Counted from the first letter of the stretch, positions 36,656-46,455 are shown. The stretch is DNA of 64,000 nt from Artemia franciscana (GCF_032884065.1 NC_088873.1:26955658-27019657), one strand, 5' to 3'. Notes: generated by a model from the sequence alone, not told the origin. Translations and numbers: made by a program.

Positions 36656-38310
36656 GAGATGTGCAGAATCGTTATACTAGTATTGTGTCCATGTGTTTAC
36701 TGGTGGTTCAAAGGACCATCAGGGAATTGCTTGGCCTATTTAACTCCTAGTTTGCAAATAAGCAAACATTTTGGAACTAGGAATGTTACAATGTTAAAAA
36801 ATGGCTATTGTATCAACATTTTGACTGACAAATTCAGACAATTTGAATTAGACTTATTATGAGTTTCTAAAATTCATATCCCAGGGGTAGGAAGCATGAA
36901 GTTAGGTGATATAGAATTTGTTTATTCAGGCAGGAAGGATGGGGTACATTTACTGGGAGTAGGGTTCATGATGAATAAGGAAGCTGCTAAGTCTTGTTTA
37001 GGCTGGGAAGGTATTAATAATAGAATACACATTGCTCACATTATGACTAAATAGTTCAGGATATCAGTTATAGTAGTATATGCCCATATAGAACTGACTG
37101 ACAGATACAGTTACCAGAGCAAATAAACAGGGTCCCAGGTAGAAATATGATGTTTTTACTAGGAAATTTTAATGTCCAGGCTGGTAGAAATAGGGATAGA
37201 TGGTATCCTAGCCTTGGTAAATTTGGTGTAGGAAAAGAAAACAGTAATGGCTGCAGACTTTTGCAATTTTGTAGGTTTAACAATCTAGTTATGACAAATA
37301 CAGTGTTTGGTCATAAAATGGCCCATATGTTAACATGGTACTCACCTAATGGTGAGACAGCAAACCTTATTGATTATGTTATAGTAGACCAAAGACTGGC
37401 ATGATCAATACATGATACAAGGGTATATAGGAGTGCTGTTATTGATGTTAAAAGTAAAGGTCACCATCTAGTAGTGTCTAGGGTTAATTTAAAGCTGAAA
37501 CTTTGGAAGGGTAACTACCTCCCAGGAAGTTATGATGTTGGTAGACTCCAGGATGAGAATTCAAGGGAGACTTTCCAGGAACGGTTGAATACTAAACTTG
37601 ACAGTTTAGAATTTGACAATGTGGAATATGGTTGGAATAATTTTAGAAAAACAATTTGTGATCTTGTTGATGGTGTCATAGGGAACAAAGTTAGGACTGG
37701 AGGTAGGAATGCTAGTGAAAAGCTTTATGTTTACTAGAGAGGATAAGGGGCTTGTACAAGAATTATCTGAGTAATTGATCATATGAAAGCAAAAAGATTA
37801 TAAAGAAAGTAGAAAAAGCATTAAAATATGAACTAAAGAGGTTTGAAGCGGAGGCCATGGATAAAATTGCCAATGATCCGGAAGATGCAGATACATGGCA
37901 CAATAATAAAATATTGTACTGGCATGCTAATAAATTGAGAAGGAGTAGACAATCTGGAGTTGTCCCAGTTAAAGATAGGATAAAGCCACAATTAGTAATA
38001 AGAAAAGAGTTAAAGAGAGGTGGGCTGAACATTTTGAGAATGTCTTGAACCTAGATAGAGTTGCAGGAAAAGATACAGAGGAAACGGAAGAAGTTTGTGA
38101 TACCTTGGATGTGAAGGCAGATTTCTTTTGAGAGGAAGAATTAGCAACAGTACTAATAGGATAAAAAAAATAATAAGGCTCCTGGTGCTGATAGTGTGGT
38201 AAATGAGTTTCTTAAATATGGTGGCTCAGAGGTTGGAAATAAGTTACGGAAGATTATGAATATGATTCTTGAAAAAGGGGAATTAGCTAACGTGTAGGAA
38301 AACTTTAATT
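36656..38310 (+). mobile_element. RTE-type LINE fragment (endonuclease and start of RT)
   Basis: An endonuclease runs from about 36760 (FGTRNV, the N-terminal WNVRT-like motif) through LGNFNVQAG at about 37157 (the GDFN position, here GN) and NLIDYVIVDQRL near 37375-37400. A linker follows to about 38160, then the RT entry motif NNKAPGADSVVNEF (about 38170-38215). It stops about 100 bases into RT. Stops are scattered between 36860 and 38170. The motif wording is closest to RTE-clade ORFs. The copy lacks its 3' half, the opposite of the usual 5' truncation. Confidence 0.75.
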
Positions 38311-39058
38311 AAATCACATAATAAATAATTTTTAAGGTTAGTTACTCAAATATGGCTTTTTTTCTTCTAAAGGATTTGTATATTGTGATAAGCATTTGAG
38401 ACTCTGCTGTAACCTTATTATGGGTTTTATTTTCATTCCATAGCTAAGGAAACAGATTTATGTTTTTCATCCAAATAAAAGTAAATGTCATTTTTCTGAA
38501 CATACATTGCATATTTGTTTAGTAGAACATAGGAAATTTGTTCCATTATATAACTGAAATTTAATTGTTTAGGGAAACTTTTGAACATTAATCTGTGAAT
38601 TTTTTACACTTATATAAAAAAATGTGATTTATCATTTTTTTGAGCATTTAAAGAAAACTTTTTTGTGGAATTTAGGGAATTTGAACCATTATATAAAAGA
38701 AGTTTAATTGTTTTTGGAAATTTTGAACAACATTTTATGCTAATTCAAAAATATAATATGGTCTTCTCTATCACTCCGAGTTTTTTCGCATCCTTTTATT
38801 TTCAGTTTTCCTTCTGTAGATTTTTTGCTATTTCAATAAAATTAGTACATGGTAACCAAAGATTAAGGAAAATTTAAAAATTGTAGTGTGGAACTCAGCA
38901 TATGAAGTTCAAAGGAGACTCAGATATTTTAGTTCATACTATTGGCTGTAAACATCGTTATAGTTTCATTTTTCTTCTCAAGTAATGTCATGCATAGTAA
39001 TTAGTATCAGTTACCTAATTTTTTAATTATATGGTACTTGAGAATGCATGGTATTCCA
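38311..39058. other. Gene-less stretch
   Basis: AT-rich sequence, no feature recognised. Confidence 0.4.
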
Positions 39059-40819
39059 TATCAAATAGTTCATGGTAATGAACTGTAGTAAGGAGCGAGC
39101 CGGCTCAATAGTAATCAAAACTCTAAAAAATTGAATTTTGATATCAATAGCTACATCAAAAGAATCGCATTTTAATGCTCATTTTAAATATATAAGTTTC
39201 ATCAAGTTTAGTCTTACCCATCAAAAGTTACGAGCCTGAGAAAATTTGCCTTATTTAAGAAAATAGGGGGAAACACCCCCTAAAATTCGTAGAATCTTAA
39301 CGAAAATGACACCATCAGATTCAGCGTATCAGAGAACCCAACTGTAGAAGTTTCAAGCTCCTATCTACAAAAATGTGGAATTTTGTATTTTTTGCCAGAA
39401 GACAAATCATGGGTGCGTGTTTATTTGTTTGTTTTTTTTTTGTTTTTTTCTTTTTTCTTTTTCCCAGGGGTCATCGTATCGATCAAGTGGTCCTAGAATG
39501 TCGCAAGAGGGCTCATTCCAACGGAAATGAAAAGTTCTAGTGTCCTTTTTAAGTGACCAAAAAAATTGGAGGGCATCTAGGCCCCCTCCCACGCTCATTT
39601 TTTTCCCGAAGTCAAGGGATCAAAATTTTGAGATAGCCATTTTGTTCAGCATGGCCGAAAACCATAATAACTATGTCTTTGGGGATGACGTACTCCCCCA
39701 CAATCCCTAGGGGAGGGGCTGCAAGTTACAAACTTTAACCAGTGTTTACATATAGTAATGGTTATTGGGAAGTGTACAGACATTTTCAGGGGTATTTTAT
39801 TTTGTTTGGGGGTGGGGCTAAGGGGAGGGGGCTATGTTGTAGGATCTTTCCTTGGAGGAATCTGTCATGGGGGAAGAAAAATTCAATGGAAAGGGAGCAG
39901 GATTTTTTAGCAATACTATAAGAAAACAATGAAAAATAAGCATGAAAACGTTTTTTCAAATGAAAGGAAGAAGTAGCATTGAAACTTAAAACAAACAGAG
40001 ATTATTACGCATATGAGGGGTTCTAAAAATACTTTAGCATAAAGAACGAGGTATTTAGGAGGAGATAAATACCTCGCTCTTTATGCTAAAGTATTTTTAG
40101 TAATTTCAACTATTTATTCTACGGCTTTTCTGATTCAAGGGTCATTCTTAAAGAATTGGGACAAAACTTACGATTTAGTGTAAAAAGCGAGGTATTACCG
40201 AGGGTACAAACCCCCTCGTATACATAATAAAAATATAAGATTATGAAAGTTTGTTACGTAAGTTAATTCTTAAGTTACGTATATTTTTTACTAATAAAAA
40301 CGTTCGTTAAAAATTAAAAGTTCTAGTTGCCTTTTTAAGTAACCGAAAAATTGGAGGGCAACTAGGCCTCCTTCTCCACCCCTTATTTCTCAAAATCGTC
40401 TGATCAAAACTAAGAGAAAGCCATTTAGCCAAAAAAAGAATTAATATACAAATTTCATTTTAATAATTTATGTGTGGAGAGCCAAATCCAAACATGCATT
40501 AATTCAAAAACGTTCAGAAATTAAATAAAAAAAACTAATTTTTTTAGCTGAAAGTAAGGAGCGACATTAAAACTTAAAACGAACAGAAATTATTCCGTAT
40601 ATGAAATGGGTTGTCCCCTCCGCAATCCCTCGCTCTTTACGCTAAAGTTTGACTCTTTACCACAATTCTACTTTTTAAAACAATTAAAAGCTCTAGCGTA
40701 AAGAGCGGGGGATTGCGGAGGGGACAACCCATTTCATATACGGAATAATTTCTGTTCGTTTTAAGTTTTAATGTCGCTCCTTACTTTCAGATAAAAAAAT
40801 TAGGTTTTTTTATTTAATT
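39059..40819 (+). mobile_element. Modular hairpin element, near-complete copy (copy B)
   Basis: Same plan as copy A. The left palindrome is AGTTCATGGTAATGAACT (39067-39084), followed by GTAGTAAGGAGCGAGCCGG. Two AATTGGAGGGCA modules lie near 39566 and 40350. The terminal foldback runs from about 40545 to 40800 with GGAGCGACATTAAAACTT and its complement. The end is TTTTTTATTTAAT. The family reading frame is interrupted here by one stop (near 39712). The element ends 104 bases before the MTRF1L-like ATG, so it may contain or abut that promoter. Confidence 0.85.
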
Positions 40820-40922
40820 ATATTAGTGATGGTGAATTTTCCGTTTTGTCTTTTAGGTGCACCAAATGAAATTTTTATCTTGTTGAATTTTATTTTCAAA
40901 TTAGTTGGAAGTAAGTCTCAAA

Positions 40923-41163
40923 ATGATCACCTTTCAAATATTGACAACACTTGGAAGAAATAATAATTTACTTTTCAACATTGGAAGAATTCCACTTGTT
41001 TTATCATCTCGGAGCGCTTCAACAACGTTTGACCGTAGACTATTCAGAGTATTAGAAAAACGTTTGCACGATTGTGATGGAGCAACAAAAAGGAGAATTG
41101 ACAATTTGATGTCCATGTGGACCAAATATGAAGAAGATGAAAAAGAACTTCAATCAATGGAAG
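40923..41163 (+). CDS. MTRF1L: Mitochondrial peptide-chain release factor 1 (MTRF1L-like), first coding exon
   Basis: The gene encodes a class I release factor that reads UAA/UAG in the mitochondrial ribosome and triggers peptidyl-tRNA hydrolysis. Coding exons in the window: 40923-41163, 42163-42239, 51644-51827 and 63479-63760; the C-terminus lies beyond the right edge. This exon starts at ATG 40923. The first 30 or so residues are hydrophobic and basic with no acidic residue (ITFQILTTLGRNNN, RIPLVLSSRSAS), as expected of a mitochondrial targeting peptide. The helical N-terminal domain follows, ending DEKELQSME. The reading frame fits the next exon only if the exon ends at 41163, giving a GC donor (AAG|GCAGGT). 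The nearby GT at 41168 would shift the frame and give a stop. Confidence 0.85.
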
Positions 41164-42162
41164 GCAGGTGAATAATTCAAGCTTTTTATAGACTTCATTG
41201 GCTGTTCTAGTACATGAATGATTTGATAATGTAAATTACGAAAAGAACTTCGATTATTGCAAAAAAATAGTTTTTCGATATCTTGAAGGAGTGATGTTAT
41301 CGCTTTTCTTGTTTCGGTTTTCACTCGTCCAAACTCAAATTCATTTATTTGTAGATCATCTCTGTTTTATCTATTTAGCTTTCAGGGTGTAATAATTTTA
41401 CCTTAATGCCTTATTCTGCTGTCTTATTGCAAACGAGTTAAATTTAAGTAGTTTAGCATGTTTTGGCAAGAAGTACAGCTAAATTTAGCAAGATGTAGTA
41501 ATTGTAATTTACATTTTGAGAAGAAATATGCTTGAAAAAACTTAATAATTATAGAAATACCAATGGAATAAGAGTGAAGCTGAAAACTACAATCAAACTA
41601 GCAAAGACTGATTGTTTAACGGGGTGGTAGCGAAAGGAAGGTTATCGGCAATAATTGATCACCTAAAAAAATAACATACATCATGATGCTCGGGATGACG
41701 TCATTATGTCATGCTGGTTTTTCACCGGGAGTCAGCATGGTTGAAAGAAGTTGAGACAATATTTGGAAGTTTCAGAGCTATTTCATGCATCATATAGATA
41801 TGTGTATATGTATAGATATATGTGTATATGTATATGTCTATCATCATATAGATAGATTTATATATGTGTTTCAAACTACGTAAAAATTGCGAATATACAA
41901 CATTCTTGGCTTTCCCATTGTCTGTCCATATACAAAGCCGTATGTATTATGGCATTGTGTTACCTTAGATTTGGTCGACCTTCTTTTCGTTCGAAATTTT
42001 ACGCTTATTTTGGTTGATAATTTGGCTAAATTTGGCAACTACTATGGGATCGATTATGTATAGTCTCATACCATTGTTTAAGTGTATTTTAAATAACAAA
42101 ATAGCAATCCTATTTAGAATATTATCATTTGGAAAATCTTTTCCGTAAATTTTTCATTTTAG
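41164..42162 (+). other. Probable GC-AG intron of the MTRF1L-like gene
   Basis: The donor reads AAG|GCAGGTGA and the acceptor TTCATTTTAG. This boundary joins codons as E-D-D-V-D-F with no stop; the canonical GT four bases later reads AGA TGA across the junction. Positions 41865-41960 repeat a Helitron 3' subterminal segment also found at 42625-42730. Confidence 0.6.
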
Positions 42163-42239
42163 ATGATGTGGACTTTGCTGAATTAGTCACAGAGGAGAAG
42201 GATAAACTTTTCGAAAAGTTTCGGATACTGCACACAGAA
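42163..42239 (+). CDS. MTRF1L: MTRF1L-like gene, second coding exon
   Basis: A small exon of 77 bases, flanked by TTTTAG and a strong donor GTATGT (42240). It encodes DVDFAELVTEEKDKLFEKFR and then ILHTE, the coiled-coil end of the release-factor N-terminal domain. It enters with two bases of a codon and ends in phase 0. A (TA)n tract and the Helitron cluster start within 15 bases of the donor, so the donor sits beside a repeat-rich insertion site. Confidence 0.85.
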
Positions 42240-42247
42240 GTATGTCA

Positions 42248-42282
<35 letters not shown>
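42248..42282. repeat. (TA)n microsatellite at Helitron 3' boundary
   Basis: About 17 TA units immediately outside the CTAG end of the - strand Helitron. AT dinucleotides are the usual Helitron target. Confidence 0.85.
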
Positions 42283-42283
<1 letters not shown>

Positions 42284-42784
42284 TAGCTGTTGGGGTGGCG
42301 CTTCGTGCCACCCCAACAACTAGTTGGTGGGGGCGCTTCGCGCCCCCCCCCCCCAAGCCCCCCCGCGCGCGTAAGTCGTTACGCGCCATTGTAGTTGTGT
42401 CCCTATGTCCCACCTGTGAATATAGATAGATATAGATATATGTATATACTTGCTGTTGGGGTGGCGCTTCGCGCCACTCCAACACCTAGTTGGTGGAGCG
42501 CTTCGCGCCCCCCCAAGCCCCCCCGCGCGCGTAAGTCGTTACGCGCCATATTAGTTACGCGCCATATTAGTTACGCGCCATTGTAGTTGTGTCCCTGTGT
42601 CCCACCTCTGAATATAGATAGATTTATATATGTGTTTCAAACTACGTAAAAATTGCGAATATACAACATTCTTGGCTTTCCCATTGTCTGTCCATATACA
42701 AAGCCGTATGTACTAATAATGACGTCATATGCAAACGCTCTTTTTACAAACAAACAAACATGCATACACACAACTCGTGTTTAT

Positions 42785-42807
42785 ATAGATAGATAGATAG
42801 ATAGATA
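42785..42807. repeat. (TAGA)n microsatellite
   Basis: About five to six TAGA units inside the Helitron 3' region. Confidence 0.8.
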
Positions 42808-42816
42808 CAATACAAA

Positions 42817-43383
42817 TTAACTACGTAAAACTTGTGAATATACAACAGTCTTCGCTGTCCCATTGTCTGTGCGTATAAATAGATTGTCAGGTTTACCGAC
42901 CCTCAAAGATGCAACATACAATTGTACATTGGTAAAGCAATCTGTATTAAGATCTATACCGCATTTTTCTAGTGATTGCCCTTGAGCTTTGTTGATGGTG
43001 GTTGCAAATGCTAATCGAATTGGGAATTGCAATCTTTTAAATTGAAAAAGCAGATCCGTTGGAATCATGGGAATGCGAGGAATGAGAACAGCCTCACCCT
43101 CATAAGGCCCTGTCAAGATTGTGGCATCTATTAGGTTTTCCATTGTTTTTTTTTTTACGGCAAGTCGCGTGCCATTGCAAAGCTTTGGTGGGTTGATATT
43201 TCTTAAAAGTATTATTGGTACGCCTATTTTTAGTTGTAGCAGGTGTGGTGGACACCCTGAAGGATCTATGGAATTTAAAAATTCAGATGGATAATTAACC
43301 GCTTCATTTGGTTCCGAAATACAAATTAACTGCGTAAAACTTGCGAATATACAACATTCTTCGCTGTCCAATTCTCGCTGCAT
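42817..43383 (-). pseudogene. Helitron helicase, C-terminal part
   Basis: A 188-residue frame with the Pif1-like superfamily 1 helicase end. It has the KIGVPIILLRNINPPKLCNG block, typical of Helitron/Pif1 proteins, then FATTINKAQGQSLEKCGIDL, a motif near motif VI, and VASLRVGKPDNLFI at the end. Helicase C-terminal function in the intact family is DNA unwinding during rolling-circle transposition. Walker A is not in this ORF; it lies upstream near 43670, separated by the duplicated segment at 43577-43326. Confidence 0.85.
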
Positions 43384-43577
43384 ATAAATAGATTGTCAGG
43401 TTTACCGACCCTCGAACATGCAACGTACAATTGTCCATGGGAAAAACAATCAGTATTAAGATCAATACCACATTTTTCTAATGATTGACCTTGAGCTTTG
43501 TTAATGGTGATTGCAAATGCTAATCGAATTGGGAATTGCAATCTTTTAAATTGAAAAGGCAGATCTGTTAGAATCAT
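43326..43577 (-). repeat. Duplicate of the Helitron helicase C-terminal end
   Basis: An 83-residue frame near-identical to the end of the neighbouring helicase ORF, including INKAQGQSLEKCGIDLN and CSRVGKPDNLFI. It ends in the same stop context. It shows that two Helitron 3' halves are joined head to tail, probably by insertion of one copy in another or by unequal exchange. Confidence 0.8.
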
Positions 43578-43584
43578 GGGAATG

Positions 43585-43720
43585 CGAGGAAGGCTATTCC
43601 GGACGACGCAATTGCCAACGCTATATCATTTTTAGATCGAATTGATGCCAGAATCAGTTTTATCACAAACGTTTTATCAGTACCTCCTGGCGCATCCAAA
43701 AAGAAAATTTCTCCAACGTT
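43585..43720 (-). pseudogene. Helitron helicase Walker A segment, mutated
   Basis: Reading the - strand near 43687-43658 gives LDAPGGTDKTF, where the nucleotide-binding loop should read GGTGKT. The glycine-to-aspartate change would be expected to harm ATP binding. The segment follows directly on the truncated N-terminal domain in a different frame. Confidence 0.65.
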
Positions 43721-44394
43721 GTTATCGATGACGAAGGTAAAATTGTTAATCTTCCAACGTTTGTGGTATTACCGTCATTTATAACTGCATCTCGCAAATG
43801 AATGTATTGTTCAGAGCGGAGCTTGGTCTGATTCAGGCGGATATATAGCAAACGTTCTGATTCAATTTTAGCATACATATCCACGACAAATTGGTGAAAC
43901 AATTCACGGCATTTTAAAATATAATTTTCTTCATCCTGCCGAATCATTAGTCTATAGGAATAATAATGCATTGCACTGCATTTCTTATTCATTTCTTTGT
44001 TAGTGGCTGGATTCATCAATTTAATATTAAAGTGATAGCCGTCGGCTCCATCCCAAAAAATGATAGGATATTGTAGGGCATCGTAGCATCGATGAGTTTC
44101 AGCAATTCTTAACAACTGAGCGTTTCGTTTATGTAGAATAATATCTCGAGGTAAAAACTGATCACCGACCATAACGATTGCCACTTCGTCGATAGTCGGA
44201 GCATTGTATCTACGCACATGTTGGCCAGGAGGCGTTTTGTCAGCGGAAATAACAATTTTATGAGTATCAGTAGGCATCAAATCGATGGCTGTTTTGAACA
44301 GACGCACTAAATTATTATTTTTGTGGAAAAGATGTTGTAATTGGGAAACGATTGTCCTTTCAACGTTGGGAGAAATTTCGCAACGTGTATTCAA
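43663..44394 (-). pseudogene. Helitron N-terminal (Helitron_like_N) domain segment
   Basis: A 243-residue frame with family blocks DKTPPGQHVRRYNAPTIDEV, DGADGYHFNIKLMNPATNKE and AMHYYSYRLMIRQDEEN. It breaks off at RLTILPSS, just before the part that carries the HUH nuclease motifs, and then runs out of frame. It is joined upstream to the STPR ORF by a frameshift at about 44400-44430. It cannot give an active Rep protein. Confidence 0.8.
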
Positions 44395-44407
44395 TTCAGA
44401 ATTTCTA

Positions 44408-45487
44408 TCACTGATGAAAGTACAATTGTAAAAATTTATGATTCTCGCCTGAGGATGGTAGAAGGGACCCTGCTTTATGATAAATTTGCCCTTTTACTTT
44501 GAAAGTAGACATAAATTGATTTGGATTTTCGATTTGGGCTCCAAACGACGTCATTTGGAAACATGAGTTGTATTGTCTGATTTTTGACAAAAAACGCTTA
44601 GATTCTGACGTAGTTCCAGTAAGGAAAGTCTTCAATGGCTCTGGTGGTGCAGCCAATAGAGGAAGTTTAACTTTTCCTGAGGCGCAACACATTTCCATTG
44701 TTTCACCATTGAATTTCAAGGCCTTGCAATAGGGACAAATTTTAGACATTGTCCCGATTTGAACACATCTTCTCAAGCTATAATCATCGACTGGGTTGTA
44801 CCTGAATGCCAGGCGATAACTTTCAGATTGCTCTGATTCCTCGGCACGCTTTCTTTTCTTACTTTCTCTATCAGCAGCAAGCCTGATTTCTTGCTGTTCT
44901 TGTAATTCCTCGGCACGCTTTCTTTTCTTACTTTCTCTATCAGCAGCAAGCCTGATTTCTTGCTGTTCTTGTGATTCCTCGGCACGCTTTCTTTTCTTAC
45001 TTTCTCTATCAGCAGCAAGCCTGATTTCTTGCTGTTCTTGTAATTCCTCGGCACGCCTTCTTTTTTCGCATTCTCTTTTAGCAGCAAGTCTGCTTCTGCG
45101 TTGCTCTGGTAGTTCCTCGGCATGCTTTCTGTTCTTTCTTTCTCTATCAGCCTCAAGCCTGTTTCCCTTCTGGTCTTTTGATTCCTCGGCACGCCTTCTT
45201 TTTTCACTTTCTCTTTTAGCAGCAAGTCTGCTTCTGCTTTGCTCTGGTATTTCCTCGGCATGCTTTCTGTTCTTTCTTTCTCTAGCAGCCTCAAGCCTGT
45301 TTCCCTGCTGGTCTTTTGATTCCTCGGCACACCTTCTTTTTTTACTTTCTCTTGTAGCAGCAAGTCTGCTTTCGCGTTGCTCTGGTAGTTCCTCGGCACG
45401 CTTTCTTTTCTGACTTTCTCTATCAGCAGCAAGTTTTTTGGCATAGACTCTTTGAGCATCTTCATCAGTCATTGTAAACTTAAACAT
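44408..45487 (-). CDS. Helitron ORF N-terminus with STPR-type 23-residue repeats
   Basis: A 359-residue open frame starting MFKFTMTDEDAQRVYAKK. About nine tandem 23-residue units follow (roughly 45436-44815), each of the form RLAADRESKKRKRAEELQEQ plus three residues. This is the score-and-three peptide repeat (STPR) pattern, a basic helical DNA-binding repeat known from insect FMBP-1. A cysteine cluster follows (CPYC near 44735, then CC and C), and then a stretch ending GSLLPSSGENHKF known from Helitron proteins. The frame is lost at about 44410. The adjacent frame (45465-44773) is a repeat artefact. It probably provided DNA binding for the Rep/helicase protein. Confidence 0.8.
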   Translation of the reverse strand: MFKFTMTDEDAQRVYAKKLAADRESQKRKRAEELPEQRESRLAATRESKKRRCAEESKDQQGNRLEAARERKNRKHAEEIPEQSRSRLAAKRESEKRRRAEESKDQKGNRLEADRERKNRKHAEELPEQRRSRLAAKRECEKRRRAEELQEQQEIRLAADRESKKRKRAEESQEQQEIRLAADRESKKRKRAEELQEQQEIRLAADRESKKRKRAEESEQSESYRLAFRYNPVDDYSLRRCVQIGTMSKICPYCKALKFNGETMEMCCASGKVKLPLLAAPPEPLKTFLTGTTSESKRFLSKIRQYNSCFQMTSFGAQIENPNQFMSTFKVKGQIYHKAGSLLPSSGENHKFLQLYFHQ

Positions 45488-45654
45488 TAATAGATTTCTA
45501 CGCGAACATATGTCTTATATAACTTGAATGACGTCACCTTCAAAGCAAAAATGACGGCAACTAATTTCATGACGTCAGCCGAAACATGACGTCACCTTAT
45601 CCACAGATCCACAGACAGACAGACAACTTATTTTTTTATATATAGATAGATATA

Positions 45655-45735
45655 TATATGTTTTTAACTACGTAAAACTTGGGAATATACAACATTCTTT
45701 GCTGTCCCATTGTCTGTGCATATAAATAGATTGTC
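45655..45735 (-). repeat. Helitron helicase-end fragment at cluster junction
   Basis: It repeats the AACTACGTAAAACTTG and ATACAACATTC blocks seen at 42820 and 43325, cut off at 45737 where the GTGTCCC minisatellite begins. It marks the 3' part of another Helitron copy beside the 5' end of the - strand element. Confidence 0.7.
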
Positions 45736-45739
45736 AGGC

Positions 45740-45905
45740 GGTGTCCCAGTCTCTGATTTCTCTTTGAGTGTCCCGGGCGTCATTTATATTCCTTGTGTCC
45801 CGGTGTCCCGGTCTTCATTTATATCCCCCTGTGGCCCCCGGCGTCCCCGTTGTAGTTGTGTCATTTATATTCCCTGTGTCCCGGTCGTCATCCCGGTATA
45901 CATTC
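45740..45905 (-). repeat. Helitron-associated minisatellite (GGGACAC-rich)
   Basis: Irregular units of GACCGGGACACAGGGAATAT read on the - strand, with ATAAATGACG between them. The same units occur on the + strand at 47225-47325 and 47925-48145. Confidence 0.75.
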
Positions 45906-45934
45906 GTTTTTGAATTGGTATATGATGAAATAAA

Positions 45935-46380
45935 TTTTTAATTTTTTCCATTTTTTTCCTTTTAGTTTTTTTTTATTGGTTTTGACCTTTTTTTGGGTTT
46001 TTTAGTTTTTTTCTTTTTCTTTTTATTTTTTTTTGAAGTTTTTATCTTTTTAGTTTTTTTATTTTTATTTATATTTTTTTAGTTTTCTTTTTCTCCTTTA
46101 TTTTTCAGTTTTTTCCTTTTTTTAGTTTTTTTTTTCGTTTTAGTTCTTTTAGTTTTTACCTTTTTTAGTTTTTTAGATGAAAATTTTTTTAGTTTTATTC
46201 CTTTTTTTCTTTTCAGTTTTTTATTGGTTTTTACCTTTTTTTTTTAGCTTTTTAGTTTTTTTTCGTTTTTTTTTATTTTTATTCTTAATTTTTTTTTATT
46301 AGTTTTTAGTTTTTTTGTAGTTTTTGCCTTTTTTAGTTTTTTCAGTTTTTTTTTTAGTTTTTAGATTTTTACCTTTTTTA
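45935..46380 (-). repeat. T-rich low-complexity tract, (CTAAAAA)n-type on the - strand
   Basis: Irregular runs of TTTTTAGTTTTTT over about 450 bases. On the - strand it continues directly from the tRNA-like segment at 46455-46381, like an expanded retroposon tail. Complementary A-rich tracts lie at 46975-47220 and 47400-47690. Confidence 0.75.
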
Positions 46381-46455
46381 GCCTAACCAGGATTTGAACC
46401 TGGGACCTTCATTCTCCGTTCTGACACCCTCTCTCACCGAGTGACTACTCCAGCA
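46381..46455 (-). repeat. tRNA-like segment (SINE head or tRNA relic)
   Basis: On the - strand a perfect T-arm, CCAGG-TTCAAAT-CCTGG, holds a B box (GTTCAAATC), with a D-arm-like stretch (TAGTCACTCGGTGAG) about 35 bases upstream. The anticodon stem and acceptor stem do not pair, so it is not a functional tRNA gene. It is followed on the - strand by an A-rich tail. Most likely a tRNA-derived SINE carried in the Helitron cluster. Confidence 0.55.

Larger units (their letters stand above)
42283..45646 (-). mobile_element. Helitron, defective autonomous-type copy
   Basis: On the - strand it starts with TCTATATATAAAAAAATAAG (45646 downward) and TTGTCTGTCTGTCTG. It ends with a GC-rich hairpin (GGGGTGGC, loop, GCCACCCC) followed by CTAG at 42286-42283 and then host T, as rolling-circle Helitrons do. 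A second hairpin end with a mutated terminus (CAAG) lies at about 42451-42610, so 3' ends are tandem. Inside are an STPR-type ORF (45487-44408), a Helitron N-terminal-domain segment (44394-43663), a mutated Walker A (43687-43658) and helicase C-terminal parts (43383-42817, partly duplicated at 43577-43326). The HUH nuclease part is missing. It lies in the second MTRF1L-like intron, antisense to the gene. Confidence 0.85.

Noticed and set aside
42290-42540. GC-rich hairpins as a CRISPR array or CpG island
   Set aside because: They are the two Helitron 3' terminal hairpins; there are no regular spacers and the context is eukaryotic.
44773-45465. Second long - strand ORF over the 23-residue repeat region
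   Set aside because: It is the shadow frame of the STPR repeats, whose 69-base unit keeps several frames open.
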